From an uncultured Bacilli bacterium (lineage in GTDB: Bacteria > Bacillota_I > Bacilli_A > RFN20 > CAG-826), in the NCBI GenBank assembly GCA_934162685.1, contig CAKPJO010000048.1, positions 1 through 10,734 of the forward strand: 10,734 bases of DNA. Reading direction: 5' to 3'. Below are positions 1-7,607 of the stretch, piece by piece. Position 1 is the stretch's first letter, and the number at the start of each line of letters is the position of its first letter. The notes under the pieces are model-generated. The model ran no database searches, was not told the DNA's origin, and was given only the letters and a program-made list of their open reading frames with translations. The position numbers were made by a program, and so were the translations under genes.

Positions 1-47
1 AATATATGGAATATTTATTTAATTAGATATGTGATTTTGAAAGTGAA

Positions 48-1661
48 GTGGTTATTATTAAAACTAAAGAAAAAGTAGAAGTAATATTTTTATGTTTAAT
101 AAATATTTTACTATCTTCTTGCTTGATTGTAGTTACTTTTTTAACAAAAGGACTAATTGATACTGCTTTAACGCATAATGAAAATAGTTGGAAACAGCTA
201 TTGCTTTATGCTTGTTTTTTGATATTGACTGTCATTTTTCAAATAACATTAAAAATTGTTTATAATTTTATATTAAATAAATCATCCATAAAATATGAGT
301 TAAGTCTAAAGCAAGAAATATACAATAGTTATTTAAAAAAAGATATTTCACAAATTAATTCTATACATTCTGGTGAAATGTCTAACATTTATATAAATGA
401 TGTAAAAAATATCGTAGATGGCTATTATTCTGTTTTACCTAGTGCTATTTTGAATATTTCAAAATTTTTATTTGCTTTTATTTCTTTACTTATTATTGAT
501 TGGAGATTTTTAATAGTGGCTTTAGTTGTGGGGCTACTAGCTTTTATTTATTCTAGGTTTTATGGTAAAAAAGTAAAAAAATTGCAACGTGATTCCCTAG
601 ACAAAGATGGAAAACTTATATCTTACATGCAAGAATCCACAGAAAATATAAAATTAATTAAAGCGATGAATGCAGAAGAAAATGCTGAAGATTTATTAAA
701 AACAAAAAGCGTGGATAATTTTAATGCAAAATATCGTTATCGTAATTTTGCTATTATTGGCTCAGCGGGTATTTTATCGGTCTTAAATATAACTTATATT
801 GCAGCGCTTATATATGGCGCTATAATGCTTTATAAATTCCCAGAAATGTTTTCTTATGGAACACTTGTATCTTTATTGCAACTTGTAAATTATTTTGAAA
901 CACCATTTACATCTTTATCGCATCTTTTAAATAAATACTATGCATTTAATGTTAGCAAAAGCAGAATACAAAAAGTGTTTGATTTGAAAGAAGAAATTGT
1001 TGAAGATAAATCGTTTGATTTTGAAAAAATAGTTTTTGATAATGTGTCTTTTAATTATGATAAGAAAGTTATTAAAAATTTTTCCTGCATCATAAATAAA
1101 GATGATTTAGTAATTATTAAAGGAAGATCAGGAATAGGCAAATCCACTATCATAAATTTACTTTTAGGATTTATTAAGCCTCAATCTGGAATTATTTATT
1201 TTATAGACACAACCGGAAATAAAATTATGGTTTCTTCAAATACTAGAAATAAATTTTCTTATGTTCCTCAAGAAGTTATTATGTTTAGTGGCACAATAAG
1301 AGAAAATATAAAATTGTTTGTTAATAATAAGACTGATGAAGAAATAGTTTCTGCATTAAAATTAAGCTGTATTTATGATGAAATTATGCAAATGCCTAAA
1401 GGATTAGATAATGTTTTAAGTGAACGCGGACAAGGCCTTTCTTTAGGCCAAATTCAAAGAATATTAATTGCTATTGCTATTTTAAAAGATAATGATATTT
1501 TATTACTTGATGAATTTACATCAGCGTTAGATAAAAATGTAGAAGCAAAAATAGTGAATAACATGCTCACTTTAAATAAAACTATTATTATGATTTCGCA
1601 TCGTGCTTTAGATGTTCCTAATCATAAAGAAGTTGTGTTGGGGGAAATCATTGATGATTAG
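48..1661 (+). CDS. ABC exporter, fused permease and ATPase
   Basis: This is a half-transporter of the peptide/lipid exporter type: an N-terminal membrane domain (about residues 10-290, several hydrophobic helices) followed by a cytoplasmic ATPase. All ATPase motifs are present: Walker A GRSGIGKST (359-367), Q-loop in YVPQE, signature LSLGQ (464-468, where LSGGQ is usual), Walker B ILLLDE with catalytic Glu489, and switch His518. It should act as a homodimer in the plasma membrane. At 537 residues it is slightly shorter than the usual 570-600, mostly at the N-terminus. The GTG start at 48 is the only reasonable start: the frame is closed by TAG at 24-26, and no good ribosome site is visible, so it may be coupled to a gene left of the window. 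Its end overlaps the next gene by 8 nt. The substrate is not identifiable; a secreted peptide is one inference from the neighbours. Confidence 0.93.
   Translation: MVIIKTKEKVEVIFLCLINILLSSCLIVVTFLTKGLIDTALTHNENSWKQLLLYACFLILTVIFQITLKIVYNFILNKSSIKYELSLKQEIYNSYLKKDISQINSIHSGEMSNIYINDVKNIVDGYYSVLPSAILNISKFLFAFISLLIIDWRFLIVALVVGLLAFIYSRFYGKKVKKLQRDSLDKDGKLISYMQESTENIKLIKAMNAEENAEDLLKTKSVDNFNAKYRYRNFAIIGSAGILSVLNITYIAALIYGAIMLYKFPEMFSYGTLVSLLQLVNYFETPFTSLSHLLNKYYAFNVSKSRIQKVFDLKEEIVEDKSFDFEKIVFDNVSFNYDKKVIKNFSCIINKDDLVIIKGRSGIGKSTIINLLLGFIKPQSGIIYFIDTTGNKIMVSSNTRNKFSYVPQEVIMFSGTIRENIKLFVNNKTDEEIVSALKLSCIYDEIMQMPKGLDNVLSERGQGLSLGQIQRILIAIAILKDNDILLLDEFTSALDKNVEAKIVNNMLTLNKTIIMISHRALDVPNHKEVVLGEIIDD
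1640..1646 (+). promoter_or_regulatory. Ribosome binding site deciding the nucleotidyltransferase start
   Basis: GGGGGAA lies 7 nt before the ATG at 1654 and inside the last codons of the ABC gene. It supports that ATG over the in-frame ATG at 1612, which would create a 50-nt overlap and has no comparable site. Confidence 0.65.
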
Positions 1662-2754
1662 TAACAAAGAAACCAAAGTTATATTAGATGCAATTATTAA
1701 TAAAAAAACTTTAGAAGTTCCTAGTAATATTAATGATGTCGTTGAAGTATTTAAAAGCCAATCTTTAGTTCATCAACTTTACAAAGTGTATAATGATACA
1801 AGACTCAAAAAATATTATTTAAGCGCTAATATCATTTATGAACAACAAAACCAAATGATTGAAGATATTAAAAGAATTTTCAATGAAAATAAAATAGATT
1901 TCGTTTTGTTAAAAGGTAGTGTTATTAGAAATTTATATCCGAGCTATTTCCTTCGCTTACAAGGTGATATAGATGTATTAGTACGCGAAAACGATTTATC
2001 GAAAGCATCAAAACTGCTATGCAATAATCAGTATACTAAAGGGCATGAATGGTTCCATCATATTGAGTTTGAAAAAAATAATATAATTTTGGAATTACAT
2101 CATTCTTTATTTAAAAAAGATGCGAAATGGTATGATTATTTTGCTAATCCGTGGGAACATGTATTAAATAAAAATCAACATGAATATATGTTTGAAGAAA
2201 AATATTTTGGCATGTATGAAATTGCACATCTTGCTAAACATATGTCAGGCGATGGAGCGGGATTAAGACCTTTTATTGATTTTTATTATATTTTTAATGT
2301 AAATTCCGATTTGGAAAGTATAAAAAAAGAGGCGAAATCTATCGGATTAGATAAATTTTTAAATTCAATATTTAATGTTATTAATTATTTCTTTGGGTTC
2401 AATAAAACAAAGTTTAATCCATTAGAAACTTTAGATGATTACATTACCATCATAATCCAATCAGGCACGCATGGGCATAGTAAAAATTCTAATTATTACG
2501 CTAATAGAATGGCAGCGAAAAAACAATCGAAATTTAAATTTTATATGTCATCATTATTTCCTGATAGAAGCATAATGAAAAAGAATTATCCATATTTAAA
2601 TAAATATCCGATTTTATTTCCATATGCAAGAATATGCCGTATATGTCGATGTATTTTTATAAAATCAAAAGATGTGAAAAAAATAAATAGTAGTCAAGAT
2701 TCTGTGCTAATGCACGCAAAAGTTTTTGATGAAATTGGAATAAGAGGTGAGTAA
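1654..2754 (+). CDS. NTP_transf_5-family nucleotidyltransferase
   Basis: A 366-residue soluble protein with the signature of the uncharacterised nucleotidyltransferase family (NTP_transf_5 type, polymerase-beta fold). It shows Lys87-Gly88 in a LLKG motif, the metal-binding pair Asp105 and Asp107 in GDIDVLV, and a likely third acid Glu147 in ILELHH. A helical C-terminal half has HLAKH and PFIDFYY motifs typical of the family. Members are expected to move a nucleotide from an NTP to a protein, peptide or small molecule; the acceptor here is unknown. The start at 1654 is chosen from the GGGGGAA site and gives an 8-nt overlap with the ABC gene, indicating translational coupling. The family turns up in some RiPP clusters, including lasso-peptide clusters, as a tailoring enzyme; that link is inference only, since no precursor is visible. 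The final stretch is basic (KKNYP, then a Cys-Arg-rich patch near residue 325). Confidence 0.85.
   Translation: MISNKETKVILDAIINKKTLEVPSNINDVVEVFKSQSLVHQLYKVYNDTRLKKYYLSANIIYEQQNQMIEDIKRIFNENKIDFVLLKGSVIRNLYPSYFLRLQGDIDVLVRENDLSKASKLLCNNQYTKGHEWFHHIEFEKNNIILELHHSLFKKDAKWYDYFANPWEHVLNKNQHEYMFEEKYFGMYEIAHLAKHMSGDGAGLRPFIDFYYIFNVNSDLESIKKEAKSIGLDKFLNSIFNVINYFFGFNKTKFNPLETLDDYITIIIQSGTHGHSKNSNYYANRMAAKKQSKFKFYMSSLFPDRSIMKKNYPYLNKYPILFPYARICRICRCIFIKSKDVKKINSSQDSVLMHAKVFDEIGIRGE
2744..2750 (+). promoter_or_regulatory. Ribosome binding site of the Cna-B-like gene
   Basis: GAGGTGA ends 5 nt before the ATG at 2756. It overlaps an alternative GTG at 2747, so ATG 2756 is the better start. The site sits inside the last codons of the nucleotidyltransferase gene (TAA at 2752-2754). 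Confidence 0.65.
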
Positions 2755-2755
2755 A

Positions 2756-3190
2756 ATGTTATCTACGCAAGTAAAAAAATATTTATTGATTTCCGCAATA
2801 ACAGTAGTGGCAATTGCAAGTGCTATTATAGTTGGTGTTAGTAGTGGGAACAAACATGATGATTCTACTAGTGCAGCAACCAAATTATGTCTTGTAAGTG
2901 GTAATATAGTTAATGAAGAAGACAATAAAGGCATTGAAAATGTTGTAGTGTTATTATGTGATACTACTACTTATAAAGAAATAGATATGTCAGAAACTAA
3001 TACTGCTGGTAAATACGAATTTGAGGATGTAGAAGTAGGACAATATTATTTAAAACTGGTTTTGCCTGATACAAAGTATAATGGTCTTGGTAAGCAAATA
3101 ACTTTTTTAATTGATGGATCAAAAACCAATTATACAATCTCTACTATTAAATTATCAAAAGCCAATGGGAATTGGGGACCACTTACATAG
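2756..3190 (+). CDS. Small membrane-anchored Cna-B/regulatory-like domain protein
   Basis: A 144-residue protein with a basic start, one hydrophobic helix (about residues 9-28) and a short polar linker. One beta-sandwich domain follows: CLVSGNIVNEEDNKGIENVVVLL, shown in part as SGNIVNEEDNKGIENV, then the classic TNTAGKYEFEDVEVGQYYL-type strand pair. This pattern matches Cna-B, SdrD-B or carboxypeptidase-regulatory-like domains. No LPXTG motif and no lipobox Cys follow the helix, so it is either a signal-anchored protein facing outward or a secreted protein cleaved after the helix. The chain ends in a Gly/Asn/Trp/Pro tail, NGNWGPLT. It is the third gene of the exporter operon, 1 nt after the nucleotidyltransferase stop. 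Possible roles are a cell-surface adhesin-like module, an accessory to the exporter, or a modified exported substrate; none can be shown from sequence. Confidence 0.8.
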   Translation: MLSTQVKKYLLISAITVVAIASAIIVGVSSGNKHDDSTSAATKLCLVSGNIVNEEDNKGIENVVVLLCDTTTYKEIDMSETNTAGKYEFEDVEVGQYYLKLVLPDTKYNGLGKQITFLIDGSKTNYTISTIKLSKANGNWGPLT

Positions 3191-3242
3191 AAGTTGCTTT
3201 GTAGTAAATATTTTATGGAAGTAATATAAAAAATATATAAAT

Positions 3243-3259
3243 AGTAAATTCACTTTACT
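3243..3259. terminator. Weak hairpin between convergent operons
   Basis: AGTAAA and TTTACT form a 6-bp stem around TTCAC. On the - strand it is followed by a T-rich run (ATTTATATATTTTTT), and on the + strand by a T-rich stretch after about 10 nt. It lies in the 64-nt gap where the exporter operon and the TIR operon converge, and could serve both as a weak terminator. The stem has no strong GC core, so this is tentative. Confidence 0.3.
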
Positions 3260-4031
3260 TATTAATTTCGTTTTTTATAATGTTTAGATTTTCTTTATTA
3301 TTAGCAATTATTATACCTTTATTGCAATAATTAAATTCATTTTCATTAATGTTTTCATAAACACCGCCAGCTTCTTTAATTAATAATAGCCCAGGAGCAA
3401 TGTCCCATATTTTATGATAATATGTTATATAAGCAACTGCACTATTTTTAACGAGTAAAGAAAAATCATAACACGCAGCACCAAAATGTCTAGTTTTGAG
3501 AAAATATTTTTGCAAATTATATACCAAATCAAATTGTTTTTTCATGGGAATTTCAATATTGTCATAGTAATCACTAATAATCAAAAATCCATCATTTGTT
3601 TTTTGACTTTTATCAATAAAAATTTGTTTTCCATTTAGAAAACATCCCTTGCTGTTATAAGCAAAAAACATTTCATTTTTGCATGGCAAATAAATGAAAG
3701 AAGCAATACATGTTTTATTGTAGAAATAGGCAAGTTGAATACCAAATATATCAATATTATCAGCAAAATTACATGTTCCATCAATTGGATCAATTACAAA
3801 TGTATTATCGATTAATTTGTTTTCGGAATAGTTTTCTTCACTAATAATATTTACATTTTTATATGTTCTTTTTATAGCTTTTATCAAAGAATTTTCTACT
3901 AAAATATCATTATAAGTTTGCCAATCATGAATAGATTTATTCTTTAAAATGTGCGGCTTGCTGGATTTCATTTCGTTGCCGGTTTTTTTAATAATAGTTT
4001 CTAATTCTTTTAAATCATCAATGCTAAACAT
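3255..4031 (-). CDS. Inositol monophosphatase-family phosphatase
   Basis: A 258-residue, full-length member of the Mg2+-dependent, lithium-sensitive phosphatase superfamily (IMPase, CysQ/PAP phosphatase, FBPase, some NADP phosphatases). Metal ligands are visible: the Glu65-Glu66 pair in SEE, Asp81 and Asp84 in DPIDGTCNF, and Asp210 in WDIAPG, followed by the family's KEAGG. A TYND motif (about 39-42) matches the usual T-x-x-D before the first acid. Substrate choice cannot be read from sequence; phosphorylated sugars, inositol phosphates, PAP/PAPS or NADP(H) are family options. It is the last gene of the TIR operon: its ATG is 2 nt past the upstream stop, and its AGGTGA ribosome site (4037-4042) lies inside the upstream coding end, so translation is coupled. 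That coupling suggests a role tied to the TIR product or its nucleotide pool rather than general housekeeping. Confidence 0.9.
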   Translation of the reverse strand: MFSIDDLKELETIIKKTGNEMKSSKPHILKNKSIHDWQTYNDILVENSLIKAIKRTYKNVNIISEENYSENKLIDNTFVIDPIDGTCNFADNIDIFGIQLAYFYNKTCIASFIYLPCKNEMFFAYNSKGCFLNGKQIFIDKSQKTNDGFLIISDYYDNIEIPMKKQFDLVYNLQKYFLKTRHFGAACYDFSLLVKNSAVAYITYYHKIWDIAPGLLLIKEAGGVYENINENEFNYCNKGIIIANNKENLNIIKNEINK

Positions 4032-4033
4032 TG

Positions 4034-6889
4034 TTAATCACCTAACTTTTTATCAATGATTTCTTCAACATAATTTATCCAATTTTCGATATATTCATTT
4101 TCAAAATCAAAATCCACTTTTTTATTGACGCCTTGTTTGTCATATAATTTTTTTAGAATAAGATTAGACATATTTGCTTCCATTGATGCATCAATATTCT
4201 CAAATGTATCAGCAGCCTTTTTTGCGTGTTCTATACCTTCTACATATGATGCATTGTCTTTATTTAGCAAAATTGCTAAAGCTAAAATCATATTTATTTG
4301 TCCATTATCATATTTCCCTTTGATTTTATTTGATAATAAAGCATTTAAATTGTTAATGGCAGAAACTACATCCCCAGACATAGTAAGAAGTAATTGAGTT
4401 GTATATTTAAATCTAATGTAATAGCGATCCATTGTTTGCTTGTTAGTGACATATATTTCTTCGCATTCTTTAAGTTTTTCATTAGCCTCATCATATTCGC
4501 CTTCCCAAATTAAAGAATCAGCAAAGACACGATAATCCTCCGCTAAAAAGAGCGTGTTAGAAATTTTACGATCGCAATTTCCCATTTCTTCAATATTATT
4601 AGATAAGTATTTAATGGCTTTTTTATAATTCTTATTTGCCTCATGAAAATTAATCATATTTGTATAAATTTTACCTTTAATTAGATGGGAAAGAGACATT
4701 TCAAAAGAAGGATCACTATCACCAGTATATTCATCTTCGATAGCGGCTTTTGCATATTCGATTGCTTCATCAAATGATTCTAATGCTTCATCAAATTCTA
4801 CAATCTTTCTTTGTGATAACCCTTTAACATTTAATATTTCCGCAAGTAAAGCGGGTTGAGATTTAATTTCTTCATTTTTAGTAATTAATGCTTTAGTTTT
4901 AGAAATTGCGCGTTCAAAATTTTCGACAATATAGTAATAGAAAACTTTGCCTATTTCGCCCTCTAAATTCCATTCTCCTTCAGTTTTTAAAGCAACACTT
5001 AAACCAATTTCTTTTAAATTAAAGAATAATCCTGAATTATATAAAATGCGACGATAATTAGAAAAAATAGTTTTAAATACTTCACCTTTAAATATGTTTA
5101 AACATTTTTCATTATCATTAGGGTCATATAACCAAGTTATTTCATCAATATAACTTTCTAATCCGGAATCAAAGAACAAATATTTTATTTTAGCCATTTG
5201 GAAATCAAAATCATTGAGTAAGTCAAATAATTCATCTTTTTTATTTAATTCAATTAGCACTTTACCAAATGATTCTAATACGCCTTTATCGGATAAATAT
5301 TCATGACTATCATATTTCTTTTTATAGTAATTATAGAGTGTTTTATAGCCGCGTATTTTTTCAATGTAATAAATATGAGAAACATCACTTTCATCAGTCA
5401 GCCAATCAATAAGTGATTTATGTAGTGGCTCAATGCATTTATTTTTAATAGGAAATAACCCACTTAATTTGATCAGTATTTCTCTTAAACGATATTTATC
5501 ATATCCTAAAACTTCACAAAGAAAATCTTCATCAACAGATTTAGGTGTAATACACATAAACTCTAATAATGGTTTTACTTCTTTATATAAATCGGAGTTT
5601 CCTTGAGAAGAGCCAAAAATACGGTCAAAACAATCTCTAAAGAAGCCATATATACCAACTGGGAAGAAGTTAATATCATTTAAACTAATTTTATCACTTT
5701 TAATTTGTTTACATATTTCAGAAGCATATAAGAATGATCCTTCAGATTTAGATAATAAGCGAGAAACTGTTTCTTCATTTATATCAGGAAATTGCTTGTG
5801 ATAATATTCTCTTAAGTCATCTTCAGAAGTAACTTCTAAAGCGTCTGATACTTGTGATACAGGTAATAAGTAACGACGTATTTCAGCCTCGTTGCGACTA
5901 GTAATAACAAATTTTAACCAACTTGGAATTTCATTATTACGATATGCACGTTGCAAAATATCGCAAATTTCATTTTCTCCGCGCCATGAACATTCATCTA
6001 GTGCATCAAGAATAATTACAACTGGCTTTGATAAATGAATATCATAAAGTTGTTCTAAAATAAGATATTCAAGAATTCTACTAGCGTTTTTTTCAAAAAT
6101 TGTATCTAAATCTGGTAAATTAATAAGTTTGGTCTTATATTCAGGAATAAAATTGCTTAAATGATACGCAATGGAAGTAAAAATTATTTTGGAATTAGTG
6201 CGATCAGAATTGTTGAATTTGCAAAAGTGAATAGCCCCGATTGCATCAGGATAATTCCAACATAACATGCTAGAAAAAGCTGTTTTACCAAATCCAGGGC
6301 GAGCGTAAAACCATAAAATATTTTTATCAGAAGCTAAGAAGTTTTCAAAAACTTCAAATGCTTTTTTTCTTCCACAAAAGTGAGAATAAAATCTAAATAA
6401 ATCTTCGCGAGAAGATACAGGTTTTAAACAATTTTTTAAACGTATTTCATCATTAGAAAATCCTAATTTGTTTTTATTTTGAATAATATTTAATAATTCA
6501 ATTAAAAATTGTTGATATTTAGATTCAATTAATTGACCATTTGGATTAATACATTCTTCTAAATTTAATCTTTGATATTTATTGATGCTAAGAGGCGTTA
6601 ATGATTCATCTAATTTAATTGGTATAATTGTTGCTCCAATTTCGCCAGCTCGACATAATTCATTTAAACAATATCCCTCTTGTGAAGTAGATTTTTTAGA
6701 AATAAAAAATAAGAAGAATTTTGAGTCTTTAATGTGATTATCGATTATTTTTTCCCAATCACCTTGTTTTAGATAATCAACATCAACGAAAACCGAATAA
6801 TTACATTTTCTTATATCTTCGGCAACTCTTTTTATAATATCATCATAAGTGTTATGTCCGTAACTAATAAAAATATTATCTTTATTCAT
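4034..6889 (-). CDS. TIR-NACHT-TPR protein, NLR-like immune sensor
   Basis: A 951-residue three-part protein. Residues about 4-135 are a TIR domain: NIFISYGH strand A, SVFVD strand B, and CLNEL whose Glu77 aligns with the catalytic Glu of NAD-cleaving TIRs. Residues about 170-400 are a NACHT/STAND ATPase: FCGRKK lead-in, Walker A ARPGFGKT (195-202), Walker B VVIILDALDEC (289-299) with two acids after the first Asp, and sensor TSR (329-331). A winged-helix-like region follows (about 430-520), then a helical array from about 640 with TPR-like repeats, e.g. AEILNVKGLSQRK and ADSLIWEGEYDEANEKL. By family logic the C-terminus senses a trigger, the NACHT oligomerises with ATP, and TIR clusters degrade or convert NAD+. 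The start at 6889 is preferred over upstream in-frame ATGs because AAGGGAGA precedes it and the TIR fold begins at once. It lies 1 nt after the MBL stop. Confidence 0.92.
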   Translation of the reverse strand: MNKDNIFISYGHNTYDDIIKRVAEDIRKCNYSVFVDVDYLKQGDWEKIIDNHIKDSKFFLFFISKKSTSQEGYCLNELCRAGEIGATIIPIKLDESLTPLSINKYQRLNLEECINPNGQLIESKYQQFLIELLNIIQNKNKLGFSNDEIRLKNCLKPVSSREDLFRFYSHFCGRKKAFEVFENFLASDKNILWFYARPGFGKTAFSSMLCWNYPDAIGAIHFCKFNNSDRTNSKIIFTSIAYHLSNFIPEYKTKLINLPDLDTIFEKNASRILEYLILEQLYDIHLSKPVVIILDALDECSWRGENEICDILQRAYRNNEIPSWLKFVITSRNEAEIRRYLLPVSQVSDALEVTSEDDLREYYHKQFPDINEETVSRLLSKSEGSFLYASEICKQIKSDKISLNDINFFPVGIYGFFRDCFDRIFGSSQGNSDLYKEVKPLLEFMCITPKSVDEDFLCEVLGYDKYRLREILIKLSGLFPIKNKCIEPLHKSLIDWLTDESDVSHIYYIEKIRGYKTLYNYYKKKYDSHEYLSDKGVLESFGKVLIELNKKDELFDLLNDFDFQMAKIKYLFFDSGLESYIDEITWLYDPNDNEKCLNIFKGEVFKTIFSNYRRILYNSGLFFNLKEIGLSVALKTEGEWNLEGEIGKVFYYYIVENFERAISKTKALITKNEEIKSQPALLAEILNVKGLSQRKIVEFDEALESFDEAIEYAKAAIEDEYTGDSDPSFEMSLSHLIKGKIYTNMINFHEANKNYKKAIKYLSNNIEEMGNCDRKISNTLFLAEDYRVFADSLIWEGEYDEANEKLKECEEIYVTNKQTMDRYYIRFKYTTQLLLTMSGDVVSAINNLNALLSNKIKGKYDNGQINMILALAILLNKDNASYVEGIEHAKKAADTFENIDASMEANMSNLILKKLYDKQGVNKKVDFDFENEYIENWINYVEEIIDKKLGD

Positions 6890-6890
6890 A

Positions 6891-7571
6891 TTAAATCTCC
6901 CTTGCAATGCTAAAGCCATTTTGTATACAAGCATCAATAGTTTCTTGAGAAGAAAAATGCATACATATTACTCTTTTTCTTAATTCAAGATCAAAAGAAG
7001 AACATAAATCATTTAACGTTGTATGAATCATCGCGTTAGGATTTATCGTTACTTCGTGATAGATGCAATCGATTTTATTCGATTTTAATTCTTTTATGGC
7101 ACGCTTATTAATAATAGAAGTATCACCACTATAAAAGAAGTTATATTTTCCATAAACAAAATACCCATAGCTTCCATAAATGTGTTTTTGGATAACTGGT
7201 TCAAATATAAAATCACCTATTTTATTATTTATTGGCGACTCAATTTCAAAAGGAAAAGTTAGTCCGGTTAAAATTAATAGTTTTTTTAATCTTGAACCTT
7301 TTGGATAATAAACATGAGTTTCAATATTTGTAAAATAATGCATATAGTACATCATTGGTTCTAAAGAGCCAATATGATCACTATGAAGATGAGTAATTAA
7401 AACATATACTTTTTCAATATTTTTAAGTATATTCTTTTCTAAAATATGATCGAATATTTTTTCGCCACAATCGATTAAATATAAACACTTTTTGTCTATA
7501 AAATAAGCACAATTATTATTGGAGTTAAAATTAAATGCCGCTCCATTTCCTAAAAAAGATAAAGGTCCCAT
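6891..7571 (-). CDS. MBL-fold metallohydrolase
   Basis: A 226-residue metallo-beta-lactamase-fold hydrolase of the RNase Z/cyclic-nucleotide phosphodiesterase-like branch. A glycine-rich first strand (LGNGAAFNF) and YLIDCGE lead to the metal motif THLHSDH (His61, His63, Asp65, His66). Further likely ligands are His130, Asp150 in YSGDTS, and His205 in ICMHFSS, so the two-metal site appears complete. There is no signal peptide, so it is cytosolic. The substrate is unknown: a phosphodiester in RNA or a cyclic (di)nucleotide is plausible for this branch, but lactonases and other hydrolases share the fold. It is the first gene of the TIR operon, with AAAGGAGA (7576-7583) before its ATG and a clear promoter upstream. 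MBL proteins accompany some STAND defence genes (type I AVAST, as I recall it), which fits an immune role here. Confidence 0.88.
   Translation of the reverse strand: MGPLSFLGNGAAFNFNSNNNCAYFIDKKCLYLIDCGEKIFDHILEKNILKNIEKVYVLITHLHSDHIGSLEPMMYYMHYFTNIETHVYYPKGSRLKKLLILTGLTFPFEIESPINNKIGDFIFEPVIQKHIYGSYGYFVYGKYNFFYSGDTSIINKRAIKELKSNKIDCIYHEVTINPNAMIHTTLNDLCSSFDLELRKRVICMHFSSQETIDACIQNGFSIAREI
6896..6903 (-). promoter_or_regulatory. Ribosome binding site deciding the TIR-NACHT start
   Basis: On the - strand this reads AAGGGAGA, 6 nt before the ATG at 6887-6889. It lies in the last codons of the MBL gene. It rules in favour of this ATG over the in-frame ATGs 18 to 48 nt upstream, which would overlap the MBL gene and add residues outside the TIR fold. 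Confidence 0.75.
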
Positions 7572-7607
7572 AAAATCTCCTTTTTCTACACTAATTCATA
7601 TAAAATA

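Noticed and set aside
2707..2934. Open frame of 75 codons on the - strand
   Set aside because: It lies opposite the end of the nucleotidyltransferase and the start of the Cna-B-like gene, has no ribosome site, and matches no family.
4125..4397. Open frame of 90 codons on the + strand
   Set aside because: It is antisense to the TPR part of the TIR-NACHT gene, and its protein looks like a mirror of that helical sequence with no promoter or ribosome site.
6890..6937. N-terminal extension of the TIR-NACHT protein to an upstream ATG
   Set aside because: It would overlap the MBL gene by 47 nt, lacks a ribosome site and adds residues before the TIR fold; the ATG at 6889 has AAGGGAGA at good spacing.
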